A DNA stretch of 64,000 nt from JAOEGB01 sp041262585 (lineage in GTDB: Bacteria > Actinomycetota > Actinomycetes > Streptosporangiales > Streptosporangiaceae). The stretch lies in contig NZ_JBGCBZ010000001.1 in NCBI RefSeq assembly GCF_041262585.1, forward strand, positions 124,001-188,000, written 5' to 3'. The translations under genes were made by a program, and so were the position numbers. Under the pieces are notes generated by a model. That model did not search any database. It saw only the letters and a list, made by a program, of their open reading frames with translations, and was not told the origin of the DNA. Of this stretch, positions 51,944 through 60,676 are shown piece after piece (within the stretch, counting starts at the first letter, position 1; each line of letters starts with the position of its first letter).

Positions 51944-53048
51944 TCAGCCCGCCGCCCACACCCACACCCACATCCCTGTCCACGAGCACGGCGAGCACGA
52001 GCACGAACCTGGACAGGACAAGGCCCACGGACATGGGAATGGTCCAGGTCATGGTCACGGTCATGGGCATGTGATCAGCGCGGAGGCCAACCGTCGCTGC
52101 CTCGCCGGTGCGCTGGCGCTGATCGCTGGTTTCATGGCGGCCGAGGTGGTGGTGGGTCTCATCGCCCGCTCTCTGGCACTGATCTCCGATGCCGGACACA
52201 TGCTGACCGACGCCTGTGCGATCGTGTTCGCCCTGGTGGCGATGCGAATCGCCGCCCGGCCGCCCCAAGGGGGGTTCACCTACGGGCTCAAACGAGCTGA
52301 GATCGTCTCCGCCCAGGCCAACGGCCTCACGCTGCTGCTACTGGCCGTCTGCTTCCTCTACGAAGGCGTACATCGCCTCGTCGCGCCCCCGCCCGTGCAG
52401 GGCGGATATCTGGTGGCCACCGGGCTGGCCGGAGTCGTGGTCAATCTCGCCGCCAGCTGGCTGCTCAGCCGGGCCAACCGGACAAGCCTCAACGTCGAAG
52501 GCGCCTTCCAGCACATCCTCAACGACCTGTACGCCTTCATCGCCACCACCGCGGCCGGTGTGGTCATCGTGCTGACCGGCTGGGTCCGCGCCGACGCCAT
52601 CGCCGCCCTGGTGGTAGCGGTGTTGATGCTCAAAGCCGGGTGGGGCCTGGTCCGCGAGGCCGGCCGCGTCTTCATGGAAGCCGCCCCCGTGGGGGTCAAC
52701 CCCGCCGAGCTCGGCCGCAAAGCCGCCGCCCTGGCGGATGTCGCCGAGGTGCACGACCTGCACATCTGGGAGGTCACCTCCGGCTACCCCGCAATGTCCG
52801 CCCACGTCCTGGTCACCCCTGGAGCCGACTGCCACGCCGTACGGCAGGCCGTGGAACACCTGGTTCACCACGACTACGGCATCCAGCACACCACCTTGCA
52901 GGTCGATCACGCCCCCGCCGAGCTGCTCACCCTCGCGCCAGTAACAGCGACACTCACGACAGCCGCCAGCGGCGCCCACTGCGCCGACCCCCACGGCCCC
53001 GCGCATCGTCCCGAACCCCCGCTCCCGCGCCGCCGCCAACCGGCATGA
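51933..53048 (+). CDS. CDF-family cation exporter (CzcD/ZitB-like)
   Basis: A 371-residue efflux protein. A His-rich cytoplasmic head has 13 His in residues 9-46. Six helices follow, with the transport-site motifs HxxxD twice: SDAGHMLTDA (His89, Asp93) and HILND in TM5. The soluble C-terminal domain reads EVHDLHIWEVTSGYPAMSAH, as in zinc/cadmium/cobalt exporters. The start at 51933 or ATG 51936 overlaps the ArsR gene. A His/Pro-rich extension closes the protein. It should export zinc or similar ions in exchange for protons when derepressed by the sensor. Confidence 0.93.
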   Translation: MMTDQPAAHTHTHIPVHEHGEHEHEPGQDKAHGHGNGPGHGHGHGHVISAEANRRCLAGALALIAGFMAAEVVVGLIARSLALISDAGHMLTDACAIVFALVAMRIAARPPQGGFTYGLKRAEIVSAQANGLTLLLLAVCFLYEGVHRLVAPPPVQGGYLVATGLAGVVVNLAASWLLSRANRTSLNVEGAFQHILNDLYAFIATTAAGVVIVLTGWVRADAIAALVVAVLMLKAGWGLVREAGRVFMEAAPVGVNPAELGRKAAALADVAEVHDLHIWEVTSGYPAMSAHVLVTPGADCHAVRQAVEHLVHHDYGIQHTTLQVDHAPAELLTLAPVTATLTTAASGAHCADPHGPAHRPEPPLPRRRQPA

Positions 53049-53181
53049 CGAGCTACCGAGGGTCCCCGGCGACGCCCTCGGGCCGTCCGTCCCGCCATGG
53101 GCCGCCCTGACGACAACGAGGCGACGGACGCACCACGACGAAAGCCCGAGGACAAGAGCCCGAGGACGAGAGCGAGACGCC

Positions 53182-53967
53182 GTGATGAGCGAGCGACAAC
53201 CTGCCCTGCACCACACCCCCGCCGACACCCCCAGAACCGACACCCCCAGAACCGGGGCCAAAACTGACGACTGTGCGGACACCTGCTGCGCCGCCGTACC
53301 GGCCGCCATTCCCAGGGCGGCCCCGCGGGACACATGGGGGACCTCACCTGGGGCTCCAGCGGAACGCGATGAGGACTGGCTGCGAGCCGCCCGCTGGGCC
53401 AGAACCCTGTCCTGGATCAGCCTGGTCTGGATGACCATCGAAGGTGCCGCGGGCATCGCCGCCGGCGTGGCGGCCGCCTCCATCGCCCTGATCGGCTGGG
53501 CGCTGTCGTCAGCGGTCGAAGGGTTGGCCAGCGTAATAGTCATCTGGCGTTTCACCGGCTCGCGCACCCTGTCGCACACCGCCGAAGGCCGGGCGCAAAA
53601 GGCTGTGGCGGTCTCGTTCTGGCTGCTGGCGCCGTATGTGGCGATCGAGGCCGTGCACAAGCTGGTCACCGGTCAGGAGGCCGCCTCCAGCGTGCTCGGC
53701 ATCGTGCTGACCGGGCTCAGCCTGGCGCTAATGCCGCTGCTCGGCGTCGCCAAGCGGCGCCTCGGCGCGCGCCTGGGCTCCGGCGCCACCGCTGGGGAAG
53801 GCGCCCAGAACCTGCTGTGCGCCTACCTCGCCGGGGCTGTCCTGGCCGGACTGGCCGCCAACGCCGCGATCGGGTGGTGGTGGCTGGATCCGCTGATCGG
53901 AATGGCCGTCGCCGCCGTCGCCGTCAAAGAAGGCCGCCAGGCCTGGCTCGGCCAGGAATGCTGCTGA
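53182..53967 (+). CDS. CDF-like cation transporter without C-terminal domain
   Basis: A 261-residue membrane protein. The N-terminal ~60 residues are polar with a DCADTCC cysteine group and a few His; then six helices starting WARTLSWISLVWMTIEGAAG, with SSAVEGLASVIVIWRFTG in the second helix where CDF proteins place a metal-binding site (here Glu instead of His/Asp), and WWWLDPLIGMAVAAVAVKEG in the last. It ends QECC. It resembles the TMEM163-like branch of CDF proteins. Located 133 bp after the CDF exporter, same strand, probably the third gene of the operon. Transport activity is unproven. Confidence 0.82.
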   Translation: MMSERQPALHHTPADTPRTDTPRTGAKTDDCADTCCAAVPAAIPRAAPRDTWGTSPGAPAERDEDWLRAARWARTLSWISLVWMTIEGAAGIAAGVAAASIALIGWALSSAVEGLASVIVIWRFTGSRTLSHTAEGRAQKAVAVSFWLLAPYVAIEAVHKLVTGQEAASSVLGIVLTGLSLALMPLLGVAKRRLGARLGSGATAGEGAQNLLCAYLAGAVLAGLAANAAIGWWWLDPLIGMAVAAVAVKEGRQAWLGQECC

Positions 53968-54227
53968 CCACACGCCAGACCGCGCCAGACCGCACGGTGC
54001 GCAGCTCTAAAGTCCTCGCACTGCCGTCCAGGATGACCATCGGCATCCCCGGCGCAGAGCACGATCAGCGCGGTCAGCGGCCGATGGACGATGAGGCGCA
54101 GGCAAGCACTTTCAGGACCCAGCGGCGCGCCCGCTGCAGGTCCCAGGGAATCGAGCTCGTGAACTCTCTTGAAGTCCGGCGTGCTCGGGAGGATCTTCGG
54201 TGGACGGATCCGGGCAGGAGGAGACCC

Positions 54228-54836
54228 ATGGGCAAGGTCATTTTCTCGATCTCGATGTCGCTGGACGGTTTCGTCGCGGGGCCAGAGGACCGGCCCGGGC
54301 AGGGACTGGGCGTGGGAGGCGAGATCCTGCACTACTGGGTGCATGGCGGCGGCGCGGACGGGTTCGCGGCAACCGGGCCCGACCGCGCGGTGCTCGACGA
54401 GCTGTTCGTGGACACCGGAGCGTTCGTGGTGGGCCGGCGGATGTTCGACGTCTCCGAGGCGTGGGGCGGCGACCCCCCGGGCGGGCTCCCGTGTTTCGTG
54501 GTCACCCACCACGTCCCGTCCGAGTGGGCGAAGCCCGCGGGGCCGTTCAAGTTCGTGACCGACGGCGTCGAAAGCGCGGTGACACTGGCCCGGAAGGCCG
54601 CCGGAGACGGGAACGTCGCCCTCGGCGGCGGCGCGGACATCGGCCGGCAGGCCATCGAGGCCGGGGTCGTCGACGAGATCCAGATCCACCTCGTCCCCGT
54701 GTTGCTGGGGGGCGGCGTCCGGCTGTTCGAGCACCTGGAGGTCGCGCCGATCCGGCTGGAGCGGACCCGGGTGATCGAGTCTCCCTATGCCACCCACCTG
54801 CGCTTCACCGTGCTGGATCGCCCGTCACGGCCATAG
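54228..54836 (+). CDS. Dihydrofolate reductase-family (RibD C-terminal-like) protein
   Basis: A 202-residue protein from ATG 54228 (aggaggag in front). It shows the family strands MGKVIFSISMSLDGFVAGPE, FVVGRRMFDVSEAWGG, CFVVTHHVPSEWAKP, the glycine-rich VALGGGADIGRQAIEAGVVD and IHLVPVLLGGGVRLFEHL. NADPH-dependent reductase of unknown substrate. It is not part of the metal operon by sequence and is separated from it by 260 bp. It is one of three paralogues in this window (others at 25914 and 55688), which are only distantly alike. Confidence 0.88.
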   Translation: MGKVIFSISMSLDGFVAGPEDRPGQGLGVGGEILHYWVHGGGADGFAATGPDRAVLDELFVDTGAFVVGRRMFDVSEAWGGDPPGGLPCFVVTHHVPSEWAKPAGPFKFVTDGVESAVTLARKAAGDGNVALGGGADIGRQAIEAGVVDEIQIHLVPVLLGGGVRLFEHLEVAPIRLERTRVIESPYATHLRFTVLDRPSRP

Positions 54837-54879
54837 CCGCTTCGGCAGCACCCAAGACGGGGGGCAGACCAAAGTACGA

Positions 54880-55513
54880 GAGAAAGGGACAGAGTCGTGC
54901 TTCGCGCTGGTGCTGGCGTTGAAGTGCTTTCAGAAGATGGCGCGTTTCCCGTCCCCGGACGAGATCCCTGACGTGGTGATCGACCACGTTCGGCGCTGCC
55001 TGGAGTTGGCCACCGGCTCAAGAAGCCCGCCCAGCGGGCCACCTGGTCGCGATTCCGCGAGCAGGTGAAATGGCTGGACCAGGTGGACGCGCTCGGCGAC
55101 ACCGACGCCTGGCTGGACGGCATCGCACCGTCGAAGATCGCCGACTTCGCGGGTGAGGCCGACGCCCAGGACGCCGACACCTTGTCGCGCTATTGCTGTA
55201 GGCGCTCGTGGTGCAGGCCCACAGCGTGCAGGCGGTGCGGGCGGCGGTGGACCAGGCCGGCGGGTTCGCCGCGCAGCTGGCCGACATCGAGGAGGTGGCC
55301 GCCTTCCACGGTGACGCGCACGAGCTGCTGGTGTACCGGTTCTTCAAGGCCGGCTTCGTCGCCCACCTCAAGGACGCCCACTTGAGCGCGGCCGCGCACC
55401 TGGACGCCGGCTACCTCGACAACGCCGACCTGGTCATCGACGAAGGCCGTGCGCCCACCCTCAAACGCCGCCGCGGTAAGGGCACGAGCTTTGTCCGCAC
55501 TGGGCGCGCTTGA
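54880..55513 (+). pseudogene. Tn3-family transposase debris
   Basis: Plus-strand pieces in several frames: VLALKCFQKMARFPSPDEIP (DUF4158 N-terminal domain), then RFREQVKWLDQVDALGDTDA with GIAPSKIADFAGEADAQDAD, then AVDQAGGFAAQLADIEEVAA with FHGDAHELLVYRFFKAG. These occur in this order in Tn3-family transposases, but large parts between them are deleted and the catalytic domain is absent. It is a different lineage from the transposases at 14898 and 28749. Confidence 0.75.
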
Positions 55514-55687
55514 GGAGGTGGAGCGCGGTCGCCGCGACACTGTCGTGCTGTCGGATCGCTGACGACCGGCGTCCCGGAAAGTTCTTCAAAGAAGTCCGGG
55601 AGGCGGTGTCGGATCGGGGCGGTGGTGTTCGTAGCAGGGGTGAGGCCGCCCGCAAGGGGGCGGCGCCGAGGTAAAGGAATCGCGATC

Positions 55688-56296
55688 ATGAAGCTGACGA
55701 CCGTGACTCAGGTCACCATCGATGGAGTGATGCAGGGAAACGGCGGTGCGTCGGATGAGGACCGCAGGGACGGATTCGAGCGCGGCGGATGGGCCCGGGG
55801 GGCGGGTGACGACGAGACCAGGACGTTCATCACCCAGACCTACCAGCGCGCAGAGGCGTTCCTGTTCGGCCGGCGCACCTACGAGTTGTTCACCTCCTGG
55901 GGATCAATCGACCAGATGCGCGCACATCCCATCGGCGTGGCCTTGAACGAGGCCCCCAAGTACGTTGCCTCGACCACGCTCACCGCGCCGCGTTGGGAGG
56001 ACACGACCGTTCTCCGCGGTGACCTCGCGGCGGCCATCAGTGAGCTGAAGGCCAAGCCCGGGGGTGAGCTGCAGGTGCACGGCAGTGGCATCCTGACCCG
56101 GTGGCTGCTGGAGAACGACCTGGTCGACGAGATGATTCTGATCGTGATCCCGGTGATCCTCGGCCAGGGCGCGAGACTGTTCCCGGAGACCGGTCCAGAT
56201 CTTGCGCTCGACCTGGTCGAGTCGCGGGTCGACTCGAAGGGCGTGACGATCCAGGTCTACCGGCCGGCCGGGCGCCCGCGGTATGCAACGGCCTGA
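55688..56296 (+). CDS. Dihydrofolate reductase-family (RibD C-terminal-like) protein
   Basis: A 202-residue protein from ATG 55688. Typical family elements are MKLTTVTQVTIDGVMQGNGG, EAFLFGRRTYELFTSWGS, KYVASTTLTAPRWEDTTVLR, a shortened cofactor loop GELQVHGSGILTRWLLENDL and ILIVIPVILGQGARLFPETG. Such genes are frequent partners of DGPF/YCII proteins and ECF42 sigma factors, and here they lie in that order (DHFR-like, DGPF, sigma) on one strand with 52 bp before the DGPF gene. The reductase substrate is unknown; the cluster suggests a stress or redox response. Confidence 0.88.
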   Translation: MKLTTVTQVTIDGVMQGNGGASDEDRRDGFERGGWARGAGDDETRTFITQTYQRAEAFLFGRRTYELFTSWGSIDQMRAHPIGVALNEAPKYVASTTLTAPRWEDTTVLRGDLAAAISELKAKPGGELQVHGSGILTRWLLENDLVDEMILIVIPVILGQGARLFPETGPDLALDLVESRVDSKGVTIQVYRPAGRPRYATA

Positions 56297-56348
56297 AGTC
56301 CCTACCACCGAACCACGCTGTCTTGACACCACAGGAGATGATCTTTAG

Positions 56349-56672
56349 ATGCGGTACCTGGTTTCCGTGATCGATGACAAGAGCAATCCCGGCAGCACGG
56401 ACAGGCGGCCTGCTATCAGCGCGTTCAACGAACGACTGATCGCCGAGGGCTACTGGGTTTTCTCGGGCGGACTCGCGGACACCGACGCGGCCACGGTCAT
56501 CGACAACCGGGGCGAGCAGGCGGTGTTCAGCGACGGGCCTTTCGTGGAGTCGAAGGAGTACCTCGCCGGCGTCTGGGTGTGGGAGGCCCCCGATCTGGAT
56601 GTGGCGCTCAAGCTCGCCGCCGAGGCGTCGAAGGTCTGCGATCGGAAGATCGAGGTGCGGCCGTTCCTGTGA
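56349..56672 (+). CDS. YCII-related DGPF-family protein
   Basis: A 107-residue protein with the eponymous motif in FSDGPFVESKEYLAGVWVWE (DGPF at residues ~62-65). The N-terminal strand MRYLVSVIDDKSNPG and the final KIEVRPFL complete the small ferredoxin-like alpha/beta fold. DGPF proteins are strongly linked with ECF42 sigma factors across actinobacteria. Its stop overlaps the sigma start by GTGA, so the two are translationally coupled. It might bind a ligand and modulate the sigma factor, since no anti-sigma gene is present; that idea is not proven. Confidence 0.93.
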   Translation: MRYLVSVIDDKSNPGSTDRRPAISAFNERLIAEGYWVFSGGLADTDAATVIDNRGEQAVFSDGPFVESKEYLAGVWVWEAPDLDVALKLAAEASKVCDRKIEVRPFL

Positions 56673-57895
56673 GCGATGTCGAGGAGGCGATCACCCGGGC
56701 CCACCACGACGAGTGGGCGCGGGTGGTGGCCGCCCTGACCAGGCGTTTCGGTGACCTCGACATCGCCGAGGAGGCGGCTGCCGAGGCGTTCGCGACCGCC
56801 GTGGAGCGGTGGCCGGCCGACGGCGTACCGCCCAATCCCGGCGCCTGGCTGACTACCACCGCCAACCGCAAGGCCATCGACCGGATCCGGCGTGAGAACA
56901 AGCGCGACGACAAGCACAGGGAGGCTCAGATGACGTACGACGACCCGCCCGAGCCTGTTGGCGCGATCGATGACGACCGGCTCCGGCTGATCTTCACCTG
57001 CTGTCACCCGGCGCTGGCGGTGGAAGCGCGCGTGGCGCTGACGCTGCGCATGGTCGGCGGTCTGACCGTGCCCGAGATCGCCCGTGCCTTCCTGGTGCAG
57101 GGGACCACCATGGAGCGGCGCATCACCCGCGCGAAGGCCAAGATCAAGGCGGCTCGCATCCCCTATCGGATGCCGTCCGCCGAGGATCTGCCGGCTCGTG
57201 TCTCCGGCGTCCTGGCCGTCCTGTTCCTCGTCTTCAACGAGGGCTACCTGGCCAGCGGCCCCGACACCGATCCCGTACGACACGACCTGACCACCGAGGC
57301 GATCCGGCTCACCCGCCTGATCCGCGCGCTCCTGCCGCAGGACGGAGAAGTGGCTGGGCTGCTGGCGCTGATGCTGCTCACCGAGGCCCGCCGCCCCGCC
57401 CGGATCTCGGCGAACGGCGAACTGGTCGCGCTCGACGAGCAGGACCGTGGGGCCTGGGACGTGGAACTGATCGCCGAAGGTCATCGGCTGGTGCGTGAGC
57501 GCCTGGCCGCTGCCGGGGTGGCTCCGGGTCGCTATCAGATCCTCGCCGCGATCAACGCCGTGCACACCTCCGCCCGCGACATCCGCGACACCGACTGGTC
57601 GCAGGTCCTGGCCCTCTACGACCAGCTCGTCCGCCTCGACCCCTCGCCGATCATCGCCCTCAACCGGGCCATCGCCGTGGCCGAGCTCGACGGGCCGGAG
57701 GTGGCACTGGCCATCGTTGACCGCCTCGCCGAGGCGTTGGCCGGCTATCACGCCTACCACGCCACCCGCGCCGACCTGCTGCGCCGGCTGGGCCACAGTC
57801 AGCAGTCACGCGCGGCCTACGATCGGGCCATCGAGCTGGCCGGCAACACCGGCGAGACCGCCTACCTCACCCGCCGCCGCGACCAACTGCAGTAG
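56669..57895 (+). CDS. ECF42-type RNA polymerase sigma factor with C-terminal extension
   Basis: A 408-residue sigma factor from GTG 56669. Sigma region 2 is at ~10-75 (FGDLDIAEEAAAEAFATAVE, WLTTTANRKAIDRIRRENKR) and region 4 at ~120-170 (LTLRMVGGLTVPEIARAFLV, TTMERRITRAKAKIKAARIP). The remaining ~230 residues are the TPR-like extension of the ECF42 group (LFLVFNEGYLASGPD, LNRAIAVAELDGPEVALAIV). ECF42 factors lack a cognate anti-sigma and are controlled through this extension. It is coupled to a DGPF gene, the typical target and neighbour. Confidence 0.94.
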   Translation: MSDVEEAITRAHHDEWARVVAALTRRFGDLDIAEEAAAEAFATAVERWPADGVPPNPGAWLTTTANRKAIDRIRRENKRDDKHREAQMTYDDPPEPVGAIDDDRLRLIFTCCHPALAVEARVALTLRMVGGLTVPEIARAFLVQGTTMERRITRAKAKIKAARIPYRMPSAEDLPARVSGVLAVLFLVFNEGYLASGPDTDPVRHDLTTEAIRLTRLIRALLPQDGEVAGLLALMLLTEARRPARISANGELVALDEQDRGAWDVELIAEGHRLVRERLAAAGVAPGRYQILAAINAVHTSARDIRDTDWSQVLALYDQLVRLDPSPIIALNRAIAVAELDGPEVALAIVDRLAEALAGYHAYHATRADLLRRLGHSQQSRAAYDRAIELAGNTGETAYLTRRRDQLQ

Positions 57896-58181
57896 CGCCC
57901 GCGTTTGAAGAGCGCACTTGATACAGCGATGAAAGGCGACGCGGAACGCTGCACTATTGACATGTTCAGACGCCAACCCTTCTCGCCGAGCAACGGCGCA
58001 GGATTCGGGGGCGCCGGGTTGCGGCGGCCGTAGAGATGCGGCCTGTTGTCGACCGGCCGCGACTCGCGCGGTACCTCCGCCGCCTGGTTCCCGACCAGCA
58101 CGGCGTGTCCTCACCGACCATGACCGCGTTCCAGGTGCGGGCCGGGTTCTTCATGGCGTCGCACCCCCTCGTGAACCGCGG
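57896..58181. other. Intergenic stretch, no supported gene
   Basis: A minus-strand frame with MVGEDTPCWSGTRRRRYRAS is open but has no family features. Nothing else is visible. Confidence 0.4.
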
Positions 58182-59138
58182 TCAGAATGTGGCGATCGGG
58201 TTGACCGGGCTGCCGGACGTACCGGCGAAGCGGACCGGCGCGACTGCGAGGTGGAAGTCCCACTGGCCGAGCTCGGCAGCCGTCGTCGCGCACGCCTCCA
58301 GGTCGCAGTTGTCGAGCATCCACAGACCCATTGCGACGAGGCTCACGGCGTGAACCGGCATCAACACGTCTTCGTACCCCGATGGCTGAACGTCCTGGGG
58401 GGTGTCAGCGCCGATCAGCGCGACCTCCCGTTCATGCAGCCACGGCAGGCAGGACGCGTGCCAGCCGGCCTGCGTGAAACCGCTGGCCTCACCGGCCTCG
58501 TGCCGGACGCGACCATAGCCGGTCCGCAGGAGTACCGCATCGCCGGGTCGCACCCGCACACCCTGGCGACGCTCGGCCTCCTCGAGATCGTCGGGAAACA
58601 CACCCTGCCCTGGTTCCAACCACGGCACATCGCGGACCCTCGCAATGTCCAGCAGGACACCACGCGTGATGATCCCGTTCGCCGCCGCCGTGACGGCCGC
58701 CCACGCCGATCCCGTTGCGGCGTCGACCAACGAGTGCGACCGCCCGTTGTACATCGTGCCGTCCCAGAAGATGTGGCACGGCGAGTCGACGTGGGTGAGG
58801 GTGTTGCCGTGGAACGTGACGCCGAGTCGCTCAGACGAAAAGCCCCAGCGCCGGTCGTCGCGGAATCCGGGCACCGGCATGTCCTCGGCACCCGGCATGT
58901 CGGCGGCGCACGGGCACGTCGTCGTCGACCGCTCCATGTCTTCCGGTACGGCAACCTCCCACGCGCACGACACGCTCCTGCCGTGGCGCACGGCCCGCGC
59001 CGCCGCCAGCCGGACGTCGTCGGTGATGTGGTTCAGAGTGCCGAGCTCGTCGTCGTCGCCCCACCGTCCCCAGTTCGACAGCGTGTTGAAGTACCCGAGC
59101 ACGTCGTCCTGTGTGGGCATCGGTCGCCCTGCCGTCAT
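58182..59138 (-). CDS. Cyclase-family (kynurenine formamidase-like) hydrolase
   Basis: The family domain carries the metal-binding motif THVDSPCHIFWDG (the HxGTHxDxPxH type), then a ligand region PGDAVLLRTGYGR and HASCLPWLHEREVALIGADT, ending with CDLEACATTAAELGQWDFHL, where the catalytic His/Glu are usual. With ATG 59138 (MTAGRPMPTQDDVLGYF) the protein is 318 residues; a start at 59210 would add 24. Enzymes of this class hydrolyse formamides, amides or cyclise polyketides. The substrate is not identifiable, and neighbours offer no pathway clue. Confidence 0.88.
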   Translation of the reverse strand: MTAGRPMPTQDDVLGYFNTLSNWGRWGDDDELGTLNHITDDVRLAAARAVRHGRSVSCAWEVAVPEDMERSTTTCPCAADMPGAEDMPVPGFRDDRRWGFSSERLGVTFHGNTLTHVDSPCHIFWDGTMYNGRSHSLVDAATGSAWAAVTAAANGIITRGVLLDIARVRDVPWLEPGQGVFPDDLEEAERRQGVRVRPGDAVLLRTGYGRVRHEAGEASGFTQAGWHASCLPWLHEREVALIGADTPQDVQPSGYEDVLMPVHAVSLVAMGLWMLDNCDLEACATTAAELGQWDFHLAVAPVRFAGTSGSPVNPIATF

Positions 59139-59322
59139 CCCAGCATCGGCTCCTCCGGTCACGCGGTTCGAGGCACCGAAGGCAGGGTATCCCGCCCTCT
59201 CCTTTGACATGCCAAGGTCCGCTGAGCTGGCAGGGTACTAGATCAGCGGGCCGGTTGCGTCCACGGAGGTGGTGCATGAGTTGAGCGACGTGGATGTAAA
59301 GAGCATCGCGCGGTACGCCTCA

Positions 59323-59355
59323 CGAGTCTCGCCTCCTGGGTAGAGGCGAGGCTCG
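59323..59355. terminator. 13-bp stem hairpin with one G-U pair
   Basis: cgagtctcgcctc pairs with gaggcgaggctcg across a 7-nt loop. It lies 70 bp beyond the stop of the PIG-L gene (minus strand) and likely ends that transcript. Confidence 0.6.
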
Positions 59356-59424
59356 CCCGGGCCGGCCTGGGTGACGTCCCGGTTCGCCCGGGGGCCGGCG
59401 TCGATCGAACGGCTTTCCTAGCCG

Positions 59425-60240
59425 CTAGTCCCGCAGCCCGGCGAACAGGTCGTCCTCGTGGTCGGGCGCGGCGACCCGGGAGAAGTGGCGCACGAACGCC
59501 TCGAACGAGAAGGCCCGCTGCTGGATGTCGTCGGGCATGCGCAGCAGGAAGATGTTCTCGCCCTGGCTCTCGTGCGCCTTGAGGGCCTTGATCTTGCGCT
59601 CGACGTACGGCGAGACGTCCACGACGCTGGTGATGAGCTCGTCGGGGGTGCCGAAGTCCTCAGGTAGGTCCACGCCCACGTCCATCCCGGACGAGCGCAT
59701 CAGCTCGAACATCTCCCTGATGGCGGCCCGGGGAACGGCGGTGTAGTACAGCTTGTCCGGGATGCCGGTCGCCTCGGTCGCCGCCACGGCGATCCGATGC
59801 GCCTGGATGTGGTCCGGGTGGCCGTATCCGCCGTTCTCGTCGTAGGTCACCACCACCTGGGGCCGGTAGCGTTCGATCAGCTCGCCCAGCCGGGCGGCGG
59901 CCTTCTCCACGGGAACGTTGGCGAAGGCGTCGGGGTGGCCGTTGCCGTCCCAGCCGTCCATGCCGGAGTCGCGGTATCCGAGCAGTTCCAGATGGGCCAC
60001 CCCCAGATGGTCCGCGGACTCACGCAGCTCGGCGAGCCTCCGCTCGGCCACCGCGCTGTCGTCATGCCCCGGCTCGCCCGGCTTCACCCCGCCAGGGCCG
60101 TCGCCCTGCTCGCCGTTCGTGCAGGTGACGAGGACGGTACGGATGCCCTCCTCCACGTAGCGGGCCAGGATGCCGCCGGTGCCGAGCACTTCGTCGTCAG
60201 GGTGGGCGTGCACGGCCATCACAGTGAGTTCTCGATTCAT
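59425..60240 (-). CDS. PIG-L family deacetylase, mycothiol-type (Mca/MshB-like)
   Basis: A 271-residue metal-dependent amidase. The zinc-site motif AHPDDE (residues 12-17) and the second HPDH (in GYGHPDHIQAH, ~140-150) are typical of LmbE/PIG-L enzymes. GEQGDGPGGVKPGEPGHDDS and the LGYRDSGMDGW segment are as in actinobacterial MshB and mycothiol S-conjugate amidase, which cleave GlcNAc-inositol or mycothiol conjugates during detoxification. Which of these reactions applies cannot be decided here. The gene is divergent from the ArsR-VOC operon, with 108 bp before that operon's operator. Confidence 0.88.
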   Translation of the reverse strand: MNRELTVMAVHAHPDDEVLGTGGILARYVEEGIRTVLVTCTNGEQGDGPGGVKPGEPGHDDSAVAERRLAELRESADHLGVAHLELLGYRDSGMDGWDGNGHPDAFANVPVEKAAARLGELIERYRPQVVVTYDENGGYGHPDHIQAHRIAVAATEATGIPDKLYYTAVPRAAIREMFELMRSSGMDVGVDLPEDFGTPDELITSVVDVSPYVERKIKALKAHESQGENIFLLRMPDDIQQRAFSFEAFVRHFSRVAAPDHEDDLFAGLRD

Positions 60241-60345
60241 GGGATCACGCTATCTCGCGATATGAGGGCACGAGTGGCGACAGCCGTGGCGGATCAGCCA
60301 TGTCCGGCCGGATCGTGCTGGGCCTTCGGGCGCAGCTAACCAAAC

Positions 60346-60375
60346 TTGATAGGCAAGTCGAGACTTGCCTATGGT
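60346..60375 (+). promoter_or_regulatory. Promoter of the ArsR-VOC operon (leaderless)
   Basis: TTGATA (60346-60351) and TATGGT (60370-60375) are separated by 18 bp. Transcription would start about seven bases on, i.e. at or one base before the ATG at 60383, so the mRNA is probably leaderless, which is common in actinomycetes. No ribosome site precedes the ATG. Confidence 0.65.
60349..60372. promoter_or_regulatory. Perfect 11-2-11 operator over the promoter
   Basis: ataggcaagtc and gacttgcctat are exact reverse complements separated by ga. The dyad fills the promoter spacer and touches both hexamers, the classic position for autorepression by the ArsR protein encoded immediately downstream. 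Confidence 0.8.
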
Positions 60376-60382
60376 GGGGGTT

Positions 60383-60676
60383 ATGGCGGAGGATGTCTTC
60401 AAGGCCCTGGCTGACCCCACCCGCCGGCGCATCCTCGATGAGCTGGTGGAACGGGACGGCCAGACCCTGTTCGAGATTTGCACACGGCTGGTGACCAAGC
60501 ACGGTCTGGGACTGTCCCGCCAGGCGATCAGTCAGCATTTGGCTGTACTGGAATCCGCAGGTCTGGTCCGTTCGCGGCGCCAGGGCCGCTACAAGTTTCA
60601 CGATCTGAACACCGAACCCCTTGAGCGCATCCTCACCAGGTGGCTCAAGCCCGATACACCGGAGGCACCCCCATGA
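60383..60676 (+). CDS. ArsR-family transcriptional regulator
   Basis: A 97-residue winged-helix regulator from ATG 60383 (MAEDVFKALADPTRRRILDE), with the recognition helix LSRQAISQHLAVLESAGLVR and wing RSRRQGRYKFHDLNTEPLER. It has no cysteine pair for metals, so it belongs to the ArsR subgroup that senses other signals and pairs with VOC/SRPBCC proteins. It likely represses its own operon at the 11-2-11 dyad. The stop overlaps the VOC start by ATGA. Confidence 0.92.
   Translation: MAEDVFKALADPTRRRILDELVERDGQTLFEICTRLVTKHGLGLSRQAISQHLAVLESAGLVRSRRQGRYKFHDLNTEPLERILTRWLKPDTPEAPP

Noticed and set aside
51930..52080. Repeat array in the His codons of the CDF gene
   Set aside because: The cac/cat repeats simply encode the His-rich head; no CRISPR-like spacing. 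No CRISPR array was seen anywhere in the window.
57862..58101. Minus-strand small ORF after the ECF42 gene
   Set aside because: Overlaps the 3' end of the sigma gene and shows no family pattern.
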